Positions 46,376 through 56,675 of a stretch of DNA of 64,000 bases are shown one piece after another. The stretch covers positions 3,350,501 through 3,414,500 of the forward strand of contig CM033361.1 of NCBI GenBank assembly GCA_019395295.1. Direction: 5' to 3'. Each line of letters begins with the position of its first letter. Position 1 is the first letter of the stretch. Source of the stretch: Osmanthus fragrans (Eukaryota; Streptophyta; Magnoliopsida; Lamiales; Oleaceae). The translations under genes and the position numbers were made by a program. The notes below the pieces were generated by a model. The model worked only from the letters and a program-made list of their open reading frames with translations, made no database searches and was not told where the DNA came from.

Positions 46376-46790
46376 ACGAGAATCCTGTCGACTGGCCTTC
46401 CCACAAATACAAAAAGAGGAGAAGATTTTCTATGAAGATGTCATTGTTTCTCTGCCAAAAGTTGCGTACGCGGACGTTGAACTTGAGAAAACTTCAATTA
46501 AAGAAGAGGTTAAAAAGATCGAGGATTTAATCATAACAGGCGAAAAAGAACTTGTAGTATACAAAGAAGAGGAAATCCTCAACTTTATCGTTTGCTCAAA
46601 AGTGGATTTTGTGATTAAACCTTATGAAGAGATTCAGGTGTATATTGTTGAATTCACGACATGTAATCTAGGCAAGTCACACCATATTCAAGAGGGCAAA
46701 GCAATATCTTGGAGGACGTTCGAAGTGTGGTGCAAAGACAATCTAATCAAGCTAAGAAGGACCTCCAAAGCCATATTCAAAGTGCCATGA
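46376..46790 (+). CDS. Acidic ORF in the LARD interior, unknown
   Basis: The frame is open from just after a stop at 46373 to TGA 46788-46790, about 137 codons. It is highly charged (EEKIFYEDVIVSLPK, EEVKKIEDLI, KEEEILNFIV) and ends RRTSKAIFKVP. It lacks a good early ATG, so it is probably part of a longer broken reading frame. It matches no gag, pol or env motif I know. It is followed by the family 3' motif GCGCTTCTTG. Confidence 0.4.
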
Positions 46791-47327
46791 AACACTTGTG
46801 CGAGAGTCCAGCTAAAGACTTAAAAAAGCGCTTCTTGTGAGGCAACCCAAGCTTTCTTCTTTTATTTAGTTTGTTTTCAAGTTACAGGATAGTTAGTTTA
46901 TTTTTAGTTCATTTTCATTTTATTTTATTTTAGGAATCATCACCCGAAACCCGGTTACCCTTAGGCCTTTGAATAATTAAGTTGATTACTAGATGTTTGA
47001 GCTAAGTAACACTTGTTCCATATATCTAATGTTTCATTTGATTTTTCAGGAACATGACGTCGCGAAACATTTAAACCAATAGTGACCAAGGAGCCAACGG
47101 GAGCAATAGGAAAGCTAGCTGTTGAATTACAAGCCATATCAGAGGAGTCTTTTCTTCACTTTCTTCCCCACCCCTCTATATGCGGATTTAGGATTTAAAA
47201 CATTGAGGACAATGTCTAGTTTAAGTTGGGGGTGGAAAACACGAGTTTTCAGTTTTGTATGTGTTTTTGTGTGTTTTATTGCTTTAGTGAAAAAAAAAAG
47301 TTTGAAAATTTGAAAATTTTCAATTTA

Positions 47328-47330
<3 letters not shown>

Positions 47331-47372
<42 letters not shown>

Positions 47373-47402
47373 CCTTTTTTTTTTTTTTTTTTGTGTGTGT
47401 GC
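47331..47402. repeat. AT dinucleotide microsatellite with T- and GT-runs
   Basis: (AT)n of about 40 bp (47331-47370), then a T-run and (GT)n. ORFs crossing it are artefacts. Confidence 0.95.
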
Positions 47403-47852
47403 ATGTATGAGTTAGTTGGCCTGGTGGGTAATGATAAATATATTGAATTATAAATTGATCTATGAATGGTGAATAAGTTGCATGCTTTGATTAAATTTTG
47501 CTTTTCCATGTGAAATTTGATATATATTGAGCACGAGAATTAAGTTTGGCGTCGTACAGGAACATGAGGTTCATATGGATAGGCTTAATTGATAACTTAG
47601 GTGTTGACCTTTTTATCCATCATTCACAACACCCTTGACCTTGTATATAAAATTTGGGGCAGTTTAACTCGTGAAAGAAACAATTTAAGATTGTGATGAT
47701 TCCATGCATGTATAAAGATTGTGTGGAATGTCCTTGACTTTATGGTATAAGCTTGGTGATGACCGAATGCTAGGAATCTAACCCCTATAACTTTTGCTTT
47801 ATTTTAGAGAAAAGAGCATTGCACTTAATAAGCTAAACTTCATACCTGCAGC

Positions 47853-48113
47853 TTTTTGACTCGAGCTATTAAGTCCGTAGGAGTCTCTTGAAACCTGGTA
47901 CCCTTTGGCATAAAAAATCGGGGAGTTATCGACCTAACACTCGCTACAGGGATCAAGAAGAGAAAAAAAGAGTGAAGTCATAATTAAAATGAAAAGTTGT
48001 TCTCTTCGAAGCCTTTTTTACTCGGGTTATTAAGCCTGTAAGGGTGTCTTGAAACCTATTGCCCTAAAGTCGTCTGACTTGGGAGTCGTCAGCTTAAAGC
48101 CTGCTACATGGGT
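47853..48113 (+). repeat. Two imperfect tandem units in the LARD 3' region
   Basis: Units at 47853-47951 and 48014-48113 share ACTCG(A/G)G(C/T)TATTAAG, GTCTTGAAACC, a GGGAGT block and a GCTACA block. Such repeats are common in 3' untranslated regions of Tat-type elements. Confidence 0.6.
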
Positions 48114-48751
48114 CATCTAGAAAGCTCAGTGGAGAGACATAAAAAATAAAAAAAGGAGAGCCAAAAAAAAAAAGAGTGATAAACAAGTGAGAAAATAACT
48201 ATCTTGGGGCTTAGATAACTAGTGGGTTTGAATCACCAAGTGGAAGCCAGACTCTTAGAACATTCATAATTTGGGAGAATCATCACATGAATAAATTGTT
48301 GACATCATTGGTTGAACTAAACCGAGTTAGAGTGGTGTGAGAAACTGATGAGCAAAATTAAACTATAGAAGTACACCATGGGGAGAGAATAGAAGAAAAC
48401 AAGTTTGGGGGTGTGTGAATCTCACGACCGAGGAAAGGAAATAATTGACCATTGAGATTGGGAAATGAACCAATTTGTGAAAGTATGGCGTTGCACTTAT
48501 TCTTCACACACACACGCGCGCCAATTTTACATTGGAAAAGTAGATTTTAATTTCTGTATTGTGATTTTGAAGCTGTGCATAGATTTGATATTATGATTTC
48601 AATCCTAAGATAAAAGCCATGTTAGCTAGCTAAATCTTTTTGCATTGCTTAATTGACTGGCCACCAATTAGGTAATTAGCATTGCATGTGTTGTGTGTTT
48701 GTTAAGTTTTAGTTTTGTTTGAGGACAAACAAAGATTTAAGTTTGGGGGTG

Positions 48752-50431
48752 TGATAAGTGTAGTTTCTACACTTATTTGAGGCCTTAAATTATGATATTT
48801 TATTGTCTTTTGGATAAAATTCTACCTAATTTATGTTATATTGTATTTTATAGGTGAAACTCGATGACTGAACAAGAAATATGAAGAAACAAGAGGAAAT
48901 TGGCAAAAGGGGACAAGATCCAAAGTATGAGGGCCAAAGTGCAAACATTCAAAAGTTGTGTCGAACCTTACAGTGAAGATTCGAGAATGCCGGGGGTGAA
49001 TTGGGTGCAATTAGAAGTCAAGACGGGTGAAATATGGGCAAAACATTTTCACAAATCAAGTTTCAACCGCGGAAGAATGTTTCAGATTTTTTGTCGGAGA
49101 TTGAGACCCATTTTTGACATAGTAAAAATTCGAACTGGAAGAAGGCTATTTCAATAAAAGTTGTAGACCCTGGAGTTGGATTTATAACACAACTTCAATC
49201 ACCTCAATCGGATATCGGGAGAGAAAGTTATGCTAGAAATACTGAATGAAGCACGATGCTGAATTTCACCTGAATGTTGGCGCCGCGGCACCACAATAGT
49301 GGCGCTGCAGCGCCACGAAATCTGCCACAAAACAGAGCATGCGGCGCCGCAGCGCTGATCTCGTGGCGCGGTGGCGCCACCTGAGACGATCTAGGGCGCG
49401 TTTTGGTCCCTTTTAAGCCCATAAAAAGCCTATTTTCTACACCAACGTGGGGGCAACTATAAATACATTTTTTCTCACACTTTTGAGGTGTGCTCTCGGA
49501 TTCGACACATTCCTCACATCACAAAACACATTCAAACTTTGAAGATTTGGGAGAGAATTCAAAGGAAGAACACACAAAAAAGGATTTATTCTACTCATTG
49601 AAGGAAATACATACAATTGAATATTCGAAGACGGAATTCAAAGGAGAAAAACATCGCGCAAACCACGTTTTGAAGCATCAATTGGGGGGAAGAAGATCTT
49701 GGTGCAAGATCGATTTCTCATTCTATATCATTCTTTTAAACCCGGTGATGTATTCTATAATAACTTTGTATTTTTCTTTCATGATTATGAGTAGCCAAAT
49801 CTAGTTTAGGACGAACAATGTAACCGAATTGAGATCCTTTATTTCTTTAATTTGATATTCTTGTGCTTTTATTTTATTTGTTGATTTTGCTATGTTCTCA
49901 ATGCATTTAATTACTAGATCACTAATTAAATGATTTCGTGAACAATAATTACGTAGAGATGCGGATTGTTGTTTAGACCAAGTAGTAAATTTCGGTGAAT
50001 TGGCAGAACGTGTAGAGATACCTATGTTAATTGCTGCGGTCATAATTGAATTCCTAGAACCAATGTTTCGTTTAACTAAATGTCAATTTGCATAGAGATA
50101 TGAAATTTAATTAGTTAAATAGGTTCAATGAGAACTCGAGAGGGGTAAATTGAATACAACAAGAGAATTCGATCGAACACTACTTTAGATTGTATGAATC
50201 ATGATTTAAGGAATAAATGTCATCAATAGGTGAAATTGTTCCGCCCTAATATCCGTTATTATTTGAATTCTCAATCGAGTATGTTTGCATTCAATTCAAT
50301 TTCACGTGTTTAAATTCAAATATTCTCAACACGTCCATATTTTTGTTACTTTCATCAAATAGTAGTTAGGAATAAATTAGATTAAGTACTAAAGTATAGT
50401 CCTCGTGGGAACGATATCCGGGCTCTTAGGT
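48752..50431 (+). repeat. 3' LTR of the LARD, 3'-truncated
   Basis: It starts TGATAAGTGTAG after a purine tract and is collinear with 38364-38840 plus 44692-45890. Similarity ends at CTCTTAGGT (50431), about 100 bp before the LTR end. The first palindrome is damaged (GCACCA for GCGCCA). Confidence 0.9.
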
Positions 50432-52034
50432 ATTGCAAGAAAATAGTCTTCACTTCTTTATGCCTTAGCTATTTTTATCGAAGTCTATAATCGTTTTTCT
50501 TCCACTATCTAACAAACATACCTATTGAGTGTAGTATTTTCCTGTATAATTACTCTTGTTGGGTCAAACAAAACGAAGTTTCTATTGATTTTCTGCATCA
50601 ATACTTTTAAAAAGTCATTTTCCTGCATCACTTTCTCCTCTCCCACGGTACAGCCCTTGATGGGTTCCGAAGAAGATGTTTAATGATTTTCTGGGCGCAC
50701 AAAAATCCCTATAACTCATCTCTTTAGACGTGCAAAATGGGTAAGACCGTTTAGACTCTGGCATAGCCTAGAACTTTTGACACTAAACTTCTTTTTAGAC
50801 GTTGGGTCAAACTATTTAGATCCGGCACAACCTAGAACTTTTGACATTAGCTTGTATTTTTTGTCTTAATTTTCTTAAAAATAAAAACAATTGAAAAAAT
50901 CTCGAGAGAGCTGAGCAATTCGACCAAATCACCTTGGACCTAAGTATCTGGACCCACCCACCCATACAACTCTAAAGAGAATTCAACAAACTTGACTATG
51001 ATGATTAAAATAAGTACACCAAAAAAAAAGACGACGAATAATTTAATTTTAGTAATCTTTTGTTCCATGCATGTTTCATTCCAACTATTAAATTGATTTA
51101 GTGCGAATGATTTTTTGAGCAACATCAATCGTGCATATCTAGTAATGAATCAACAGTAACTTTAAGAAAATAAATAAAACTGAGGAAATTAACTTCCATG
51201 AAATGAATATGAGAAATTTTAGTGAAGTTCGTGCAATACTCTCGTAGGGTCAAACAAAAAGAATGTCTTTATTAATGAAAACAAGAAAATTAAAATGGTC
51301 CAGCTACTAAGACGATTACCTAACTAAACCCTTGTTTGGTGGATATAAAAATCACATTTTCAGTATATTTAGATAAAAGCTGATGAAATTGGGTTTTAAA
51401 AGTTGTCGGTCCCGAAAAATGTGTGGTTAAAATTAATTTTTGATTTTAATTTAGCCCTGTTTGGTACAAATTAAAATCTAGGTTTAAATCTAAGTCAACG
51501 TCAACAATCAATTTTAACCACATATTTTATGAGTTTCACAACTTTTCAACCACACATTTCATCAACTTCTATCAAAATTTACTAAAAATATTATTTTAAT
51601 TCCCACCAAACGGGGGCATAAATTAAAATATGAATTTTAATTTCTATCAAACATGTGATAAATATATACAGGAACATGATATGAATTTTCCATGGGAAAG
51701 AGTAACTAGTTGGTTAACATTCCTTCTAGTCATTAGACAATTGAGCCATAGAATATGTTTCTTAATACTTTTTAGAAGTCATTTTCCAGCATTGCTTTCT
51801 CCTCTCTCACGGGACAGCCCTTGACGGGTTCCAAAGAAGAATTAATGATTTTTCGGGTGCAGAAGAACCTAAAACTCATGTCTTAGACGTGTAAAGCGGG
51901 TTGAACTGTTTAGACTCCAATGCAATCTTGAACTTTTGACACTAGGCTTAAAAATCTTGAGAGAGATGAGCATGGTTCGACCAAATCACCTTGGACCTAA
52001 GTAGCCGGATCCACCTTTACAACTACACACACCC
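50432..52034. other. Host flank with repeated non-coding segments
   Basis: 50446-50960, 51770-52030 and 53256-53560 share segments (for example ACAGCCCTTGA.GGGTTCC, TTAGACGTG and ACCTTGGACCTAAGTA). They look like repeated upstream flanks of lectin-kinase copies. A foldback element lies at 51329-51616. No coding sequence is recognised. Confidence 0.6.
51329..51616. mobile_element. Foldback MITE
   Basis: Inverted ends CCCTTGTTTGGTGG and CCACCAAACGGGGG, with imperfect complementarity continuing for about 110 bp on each side (ACCACACATTT and AACTTTT blocks recur inverted). No clear TSD; the superfamily is not assigned. Confidence 0.75.
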
Positions 52035-52097
52035 AAAGTAACATTCCTGTAAGGCTAGGCAGTGGCTGACTGTGGTAACAGAAACAGCAGGACAAAC
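52035..52097 (-). pseudogene. Second lectin-receptor-kinase fragment, part 1
   Basis: AAAGTAACATTCCTGTAAGGC and the following bases repeat 22651-22700, with a short insertion (TGGCTGACTG). It is cut by the solo LTR and continues at 53069. Confidence 0.7.
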
Positions 52098-53068
52098 TGT
52101 TAGTATTTAATTGTATTGGCAATTCTTTAGACAAAATGACTAATATGAAAAGTTGTAAAAGTTAAGGAGTCAATTGGAATGTTGTATTGATGAATTAGGT
52201 AACTTGTTTGGAACAATGAGGAAATAGTCGTCGGATTTACGCTAGCCTATAGCCTGTCATCCAGCTCTCGCTTGAGCGACACACTAGTCGCTCGCTTGTC
52301 GTTAGCCTGGCACTCGAACGACAGTATTACGCATAAAATCCTAGTTTGCATTTTTCAAGAGTTCTATCCGACTTATGCTAACTAAATGCCTTCTACTATA
52401 TGTACCCAAGCCTTAACACGTTTTTTGTTATGGTTGTTCATTATATTACTTCTTCATAACAGCATTCCAAAATCCAAGAACACATTCAAGCATTGAGATT
52501 AATCCTTTAATTCTTGAGATCATTTAACTACCATCAAATTCACGTAATCCAAAATGGCCACTTCATATACACATACAAGAAGGTACTTTCTTAATAGCCT
52601 TCAGAAGTTGCTAAAGATTTAGGGAGGTTGGATCGGAAGCACATGAAGAGTACAAGAACGAGGTGTTCTTGGTGATCCACAAGAGATAAACAATTCCAAA
52701 AGCGGTTCTAGTGGATTTTTTAGGCTGGATCATTCGCACTAACAGCGGTTCTTGGAGATTGGAGGATTTTAATTCAGCGAGTCTAGTGGATTTTTTAGGT
52801 TGGATCATACTATAAGTTCATATTGTCCACAGTGGAGGTTACTAGCTTGGTCCCGAAGTTTTTACCCAGTTGAATTTTCTCCGTCAACATATTTTGTGTT
52901 GTTTATTGCTTTCATATTACTGATTGTGGCATTCAAACCATAGGATAATCTGACGTGATTGATTAACCATCTAGAAACAATTAATAAGTGATTGTTGCTG
53001 TTAATTGATAATTTTATTTCCGTTGTTTTCACCTATTCACTCTCCCTTTAGGTGATTTTAGGGTTGAA
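52098..53068 (+). mobile_element. SIRE-type solo LTR in the lectin-kinase fragment
   Basis: It begins TGTTAGTATTTAATTGTATTGGC, like the SIRE-like LTRs (TGTTAGTG...TATTGGCGATTC). It shares their interior order (CGCTCGAG-like motifs, TATA, TTCAAACCATAGG, AATTAATAAGTGA, TTTCACCTA). Flanks CAAAC (52093-52097) and CTAAC (53069-53073) are a 4-of-5 TSD. The unoccupied paralogue at about 22693 reads GACAAACAACATT. The end is GTTGAA instead of CA. Confidence 0.8.
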
Positions 53069-53165
53069 CTAACAACATTATACTTGAAACAGGAAAAACC
53101 GTGTGGAAAGTGGATTTCCCTCAAAAGAACTGATTTAATTGAAACAGAAGTTTTGTATTGGTTGG
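53069..53165 (-). pseudogene. Second lectin-receptor-kinase fragment, part 2
   Basis: It continues the paralogous sequence (CTTGAAACAGGAAAAACC, GTGGAAAGTGGATTTCCCTC) of 22711-22753. Beyond it lies flank matching 38320-38363. Coding potential is destroyed by the insertion. Confidence 0.7.
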
Positions 53166-55101
53166 TTTTATCATTACAGTAAGATGACCCAAGGAGACAA
53201 CTGATCGAGTATTGGAAGAAAAATCAACAAATATGACTTTTTTTCATTGACCCGTAGTCTTCACTTCTTTATGCCCTAGCTATTTTTATCCAAGTCTCTA
53301 ATAATTTTTCTTCCACTATCTAACAAACATACAAATTGAGTGTAGTATTTTCCTCTGTATTTACTCTTGTTGGGTCAAACAAAAAGAAGTTTCGATTGAT
53401 TTTCTACATCACTTTCTTAATGCTCTTAAAAGTCATTTTCCTGCATCACTTTCTCATCTCCCACGAGACAGCCCTTGACGGGTTCCTGAAGAAGATGTTT
53501 AATGATTTTCTGGGCGCACAAAACCCCCTAAAACTCCTCTCTTTAGACGTGTAAGTCTTAAGTTTTGCATCTCATGTCGTCATACAAGAAGGCTGGGATA
53601 GAAAGTAGAAACAAACGTTTACTACTCTTATAAATGGACAAATGAAAGTCTTCCCATGGTGGAAAAAGTGGTAGTTGTAGACAAATGTAGTCCTTGATAG
53701 GTGGGGAAGATTGTGGAAATTTCTTCAATTTACAAAACTTTGCTAAACGTGGTCCACGAGGCACTGCATTACTGAGAAAAAATTGTTTAGAATGTAAAAA
53801 AAAATGTCTTTTTTCTTTCAACAGTCAGTCAACCAATTATTTGATTGTAAAAAATCAAGAAGTTAAATATCTTAGTATTAGTGCATTAACTACGCATTAC
53901 TTGAGCATTTTTGTTAATAGGACTAACGAAGAAAAAGAAGAAACTATAAGTGCACTTTATGCTTAGTTATAAATATGTGTACAGTTATAAACTAGAGAAA
54001 AAAAAATTGTTGTAAATGCTTATCCCAAATTGGTAGGGGTAGCTACGAGAGTAGTTAGTTGCTCCTTGTCCTGCGAATGGGGTACTTAAATAGCAATTAT
54101 TCTTTCCTGTATGTTTTCTAGTTGTGTTTTTCGGATGAACAAAGAGTTTATTTTTTCGATTTCCCTTTTCTCTGATTACTTTGTTCAAGGAAGATGCAAT
54201 AACATTTTTTTCTTGAAACATTGTATTAATGGCCGTATAATGCAAGCTACAATTTTATTTTATTTATTTTATTTTTTATGATGCAATCCAGCCATTCTGA
54301 GAAGCTTCCTTGGAGAATACCATATTTCCACCCATACTAAATCGTGAGATAGTCAATAACTGATGAACCTTCCCGAAGGCATTTGTTATCTTCTCAATTG
54401 ACCCCTGACATTGAGCAAGTATATATGATTAAAAAAAAAAAAATCTATGAGTGAAAAATGTTTTAGGCCCGTATTTTCAGTATTTTGCTAATGGCATTTG
54501 GTGAGGGAAGCTAGCTTACTGTTGTTTTCTTAACATCGAGATTGCATTTGGGATTGATTAATGATCTACCAAGGAAAAAACTAGTGGATTCAAATTTTAA
54601 TAATTCAATGTTTTTACCAGTAGGTTGAAACTGATTTGCTTTTGTCAAAGTCTCTGTCGAATTAAACATTTTTGTAATCCCAAGTCTCCTCATTTTCGTT
54701 TGCACCATTTTCCTCTGGTTGTCCCTTAGTTTGTGACATTATTGATAGGAAATAAATGGTAGAATTCATTTCGCCGTTAATTAGTCAAGATCTGATTGTA
54801 GAATATCATGAATATTTATATCTTACCAAACCAAAAAAAAAAACGAAAAGGAAGAAAAAATCTACACGTTTTATTTCTTATCTGGAATTCATAGGAAATT
54901 TCCTGGAGTTTGAACAATAACGTAGGGACTATATATATTTTTATAGATTGAAAAAGTCATAAAAATGAATAGTTGTAGTTCTAGTCAATCAACTGTACAT
55001 CAAGTTTCTCATTTAAAAAGGGACGCTACCAAAGCTAAAAATCCACCAAGCAACATATATAATAGATTTTTGCAGCTTTAGTGTGCTGAAAATTAAGAAA
55101 G
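53166..55101. other. No gene recognised
   Basis: 53256-53560 repeats the host flank segment at 50446-50760. The rest is AT-rich with short unassignable frames. Confidence 0.5.
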
Positions 55102-55776
55102 ATGGGAATAAAGTTACGGGTAATGTTAGTGATGATGGTGCTTTCATTATTAAATGAATGGTATTGGTATTGTTTAGGGTGTTGGGAGGAAGAGAGGGTT
55201 GCTCTTTTGCACCTCAAAGAAAATGTAAACTTCCAGATAGAGAATCGCTACCTTCATGGGTGGTTAATGAGATTCGAATTGACTGTTGTCAATGGCAAGG
55301 GGTTAAATGTAGCAACACAACTAAGCGTGTAATCCATCTTAATCTTGATTCCGTTAGGGATAGGAAAATAGGAGATTGGTATTTTAATGCCTCTCTATTT
55401 CTTCCCTTTCAAGAGCTCAGAAATCTCTCTTTGTCGGGGAATCAGTTAGTAGGTTGGATTCATAATGAAGGTATGATGCCATCTCTCCTTAATTAGGTAG
55501 TTTCAATTTTATTATTCTATTTTGTTTGAGTGATAAATATAGATGTGTTGAACTTTGTAGTAGGTTTGGATAGATTGTCAAAGTTGAGAATTTTGAAGGC
55601 CCTTGATCTGAGTTACAATTCATTTGATCACAAAATTTTGTCATCTCTTAGTCAGCTTTCTTCTCTCAAGAATTTGAGATTTCGAGCAAACTCTTTAGAG
55701 AGAAAATTTCGGCAATAGTAAGTTCAATATACTTCATATTCTGGTGGTTATTTCGTAGATCATGTAATTATTGAAT

Positions 55777-55788
55777 AATCAACCCTTT
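55777..55788. repeat. Target-site duplication (left) of the LINE
   Basis: AATCAACCCTTT, repeated at 56676-56687 after the poly(A). Confidence 0.9.
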
Positions 55789-56675
55789 TGTGGCGATGTT
55801 CTGCCAAGATGAGGGAAAGATGGAATCTATAGAAGCTACTTGGAGAAAGATAAAAGTTTGGATATCTTGGGTGGGGTTGAAACTAAAAGAAGCGAGAATG
55901 TTAGATAGAAGAGATGAATGGGTCTATAGAAGAGATGAATGGGTCTCAGGGAGCTTAATATACCACTGAAGCCGATCAAAGGAAAAAAACTTTAAGTGGT
56001 GAGATGCCAACGACCACTGGAGGGGTGGTACAAACTCAATACTGATGGTTGCTGCCTGGGTAATCCTAGAATCTGTGGTGCTGGAGGTATTATTCAGAAT
56101 GAGAAAGGTGATATTGTCATAGCCTTTGTTGAGAAACTTGGTGAGGGTACTAATAATGGTGCTGAGCTGCTGGCACTATTATATGGCCTCCGACATGCTA
56201 AAAGGATGGGGATAAACCATCTTGAAGTAGAGCTAGACTCATTGATTATCGTTAATTGGCTAAGGAGGAAGGTTTGTGGTATTTGGTATTTAGAGTATTA
56301 TTGGGAAGAAATACAATACATGTTTTCTATAATCTCATGTAGAGTTCAGCGCATATATCGTGAAGGTAATTTGTTAGCTGATATCCTGTCGAAGTTGGGA
56401 GTGTCTAGTGATCCACAGATCTGGATGGTCTCTACCACAATCTCATCATCAATTAGAAGAGCTTTACGTATGGATAAACTGGGCATCCCTAGTTTACGAG
56501 GTTTTTCTCCTCACATTTTGATTTTAAATCTTCCAATGTTGTTTTAGATTACAAGGAGTTTGATTTGCCTTATGTTGATCGTGAATTTCAAATCTTATGT
56601 AACGACGGTATTCCTTCGCCACAAGTAAGGGTTAATTAATAAGAGGAGCATGTTGAAGATAAAAAAAAAAAAAAG
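55789..56675 (+). mobile_element. 5'-truncated LINE (L1-like) with poly(A) tail
   Basis: 887 bp between 12-bp duplications, ending in about 14 A (56661-56674). This is the classic mark of target-primed reverse transcription. A 21-bp tandem duplication (ATAGAAGAGATGAATGGGTCT) lies near 55905-55946. Only the RNase H end of ORF2 is present. Confidence 0.9.
55996..56547 (+). CDS. LINE RNase H-type domain (ORF2 C-terminus)
   Basis: 183 open codons. The plant reverse-transcriptase-like RNase H fold is evident: LNTDGCCLGNPRICGAGGII (first Asp), NGAELLALLYGL (Glu), LEVELDSLIIV (Asp) and REGNLLADILSK (last Asp). All four catalytic acids are present. The Met at 55996 is simply the first in frame; the natural ORF2 starts far upstream and was lost. 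Without the RT it cannot act alone. Confidence 0.85.
   Translation: MVRCQRPLEGWYKLNTDGCCLGNPRICGAGGIIQNEKGDIVIAFVEKLGEGTNNGAELLALLYGLRHAKRMGINHLEVELDSLIIVNWLRRKVCGIWYLEYYWEEIQYMFSIISCRVQRIYREGNLLADILSKLGVSSDPQIWMVSTTISSSIRRALRMDKLGIPSLRGFSPHILILNLPMLF

Larger units (their letters stand above)
38364..50431 (+). mobile_element. LARD with tRNA-Asp primer site (Athila/Tat-like), split by a copia element
   Basis: The 5' LTR begins TGATAAGTGTAG at 38364. It is interrupted by the young copia element (38841-44686 plus TSD) and ends about 45940. A tRNA-Asp primer site follows at 45950, then a 2.8 kb interior without gypsy pol, a purine tract (AAGTTTGGGGGTG before 48752) and the 3' LTR 48752-50431. 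The primer site, purine tract and 3' motif GCGCTTCTTG..GGCAACCCAAG fit Athila/Tat-type gypsy derivatives. The 3' LTR lacks its last 100 bp or so, so no TSD can be read. Confidence 0.85.

Noticed and set aside
47226..47509. Overlapping plus and minus frames rich in Ile/Tyr/Phe or Lys
   Set aside because: They run through an AT microsatellite and a T-run in the LARD 3' region.
53558..53821. 87-codon minus-strand frame
   Set aside because: No motif and overlapping open frame on the other strand; not supported.
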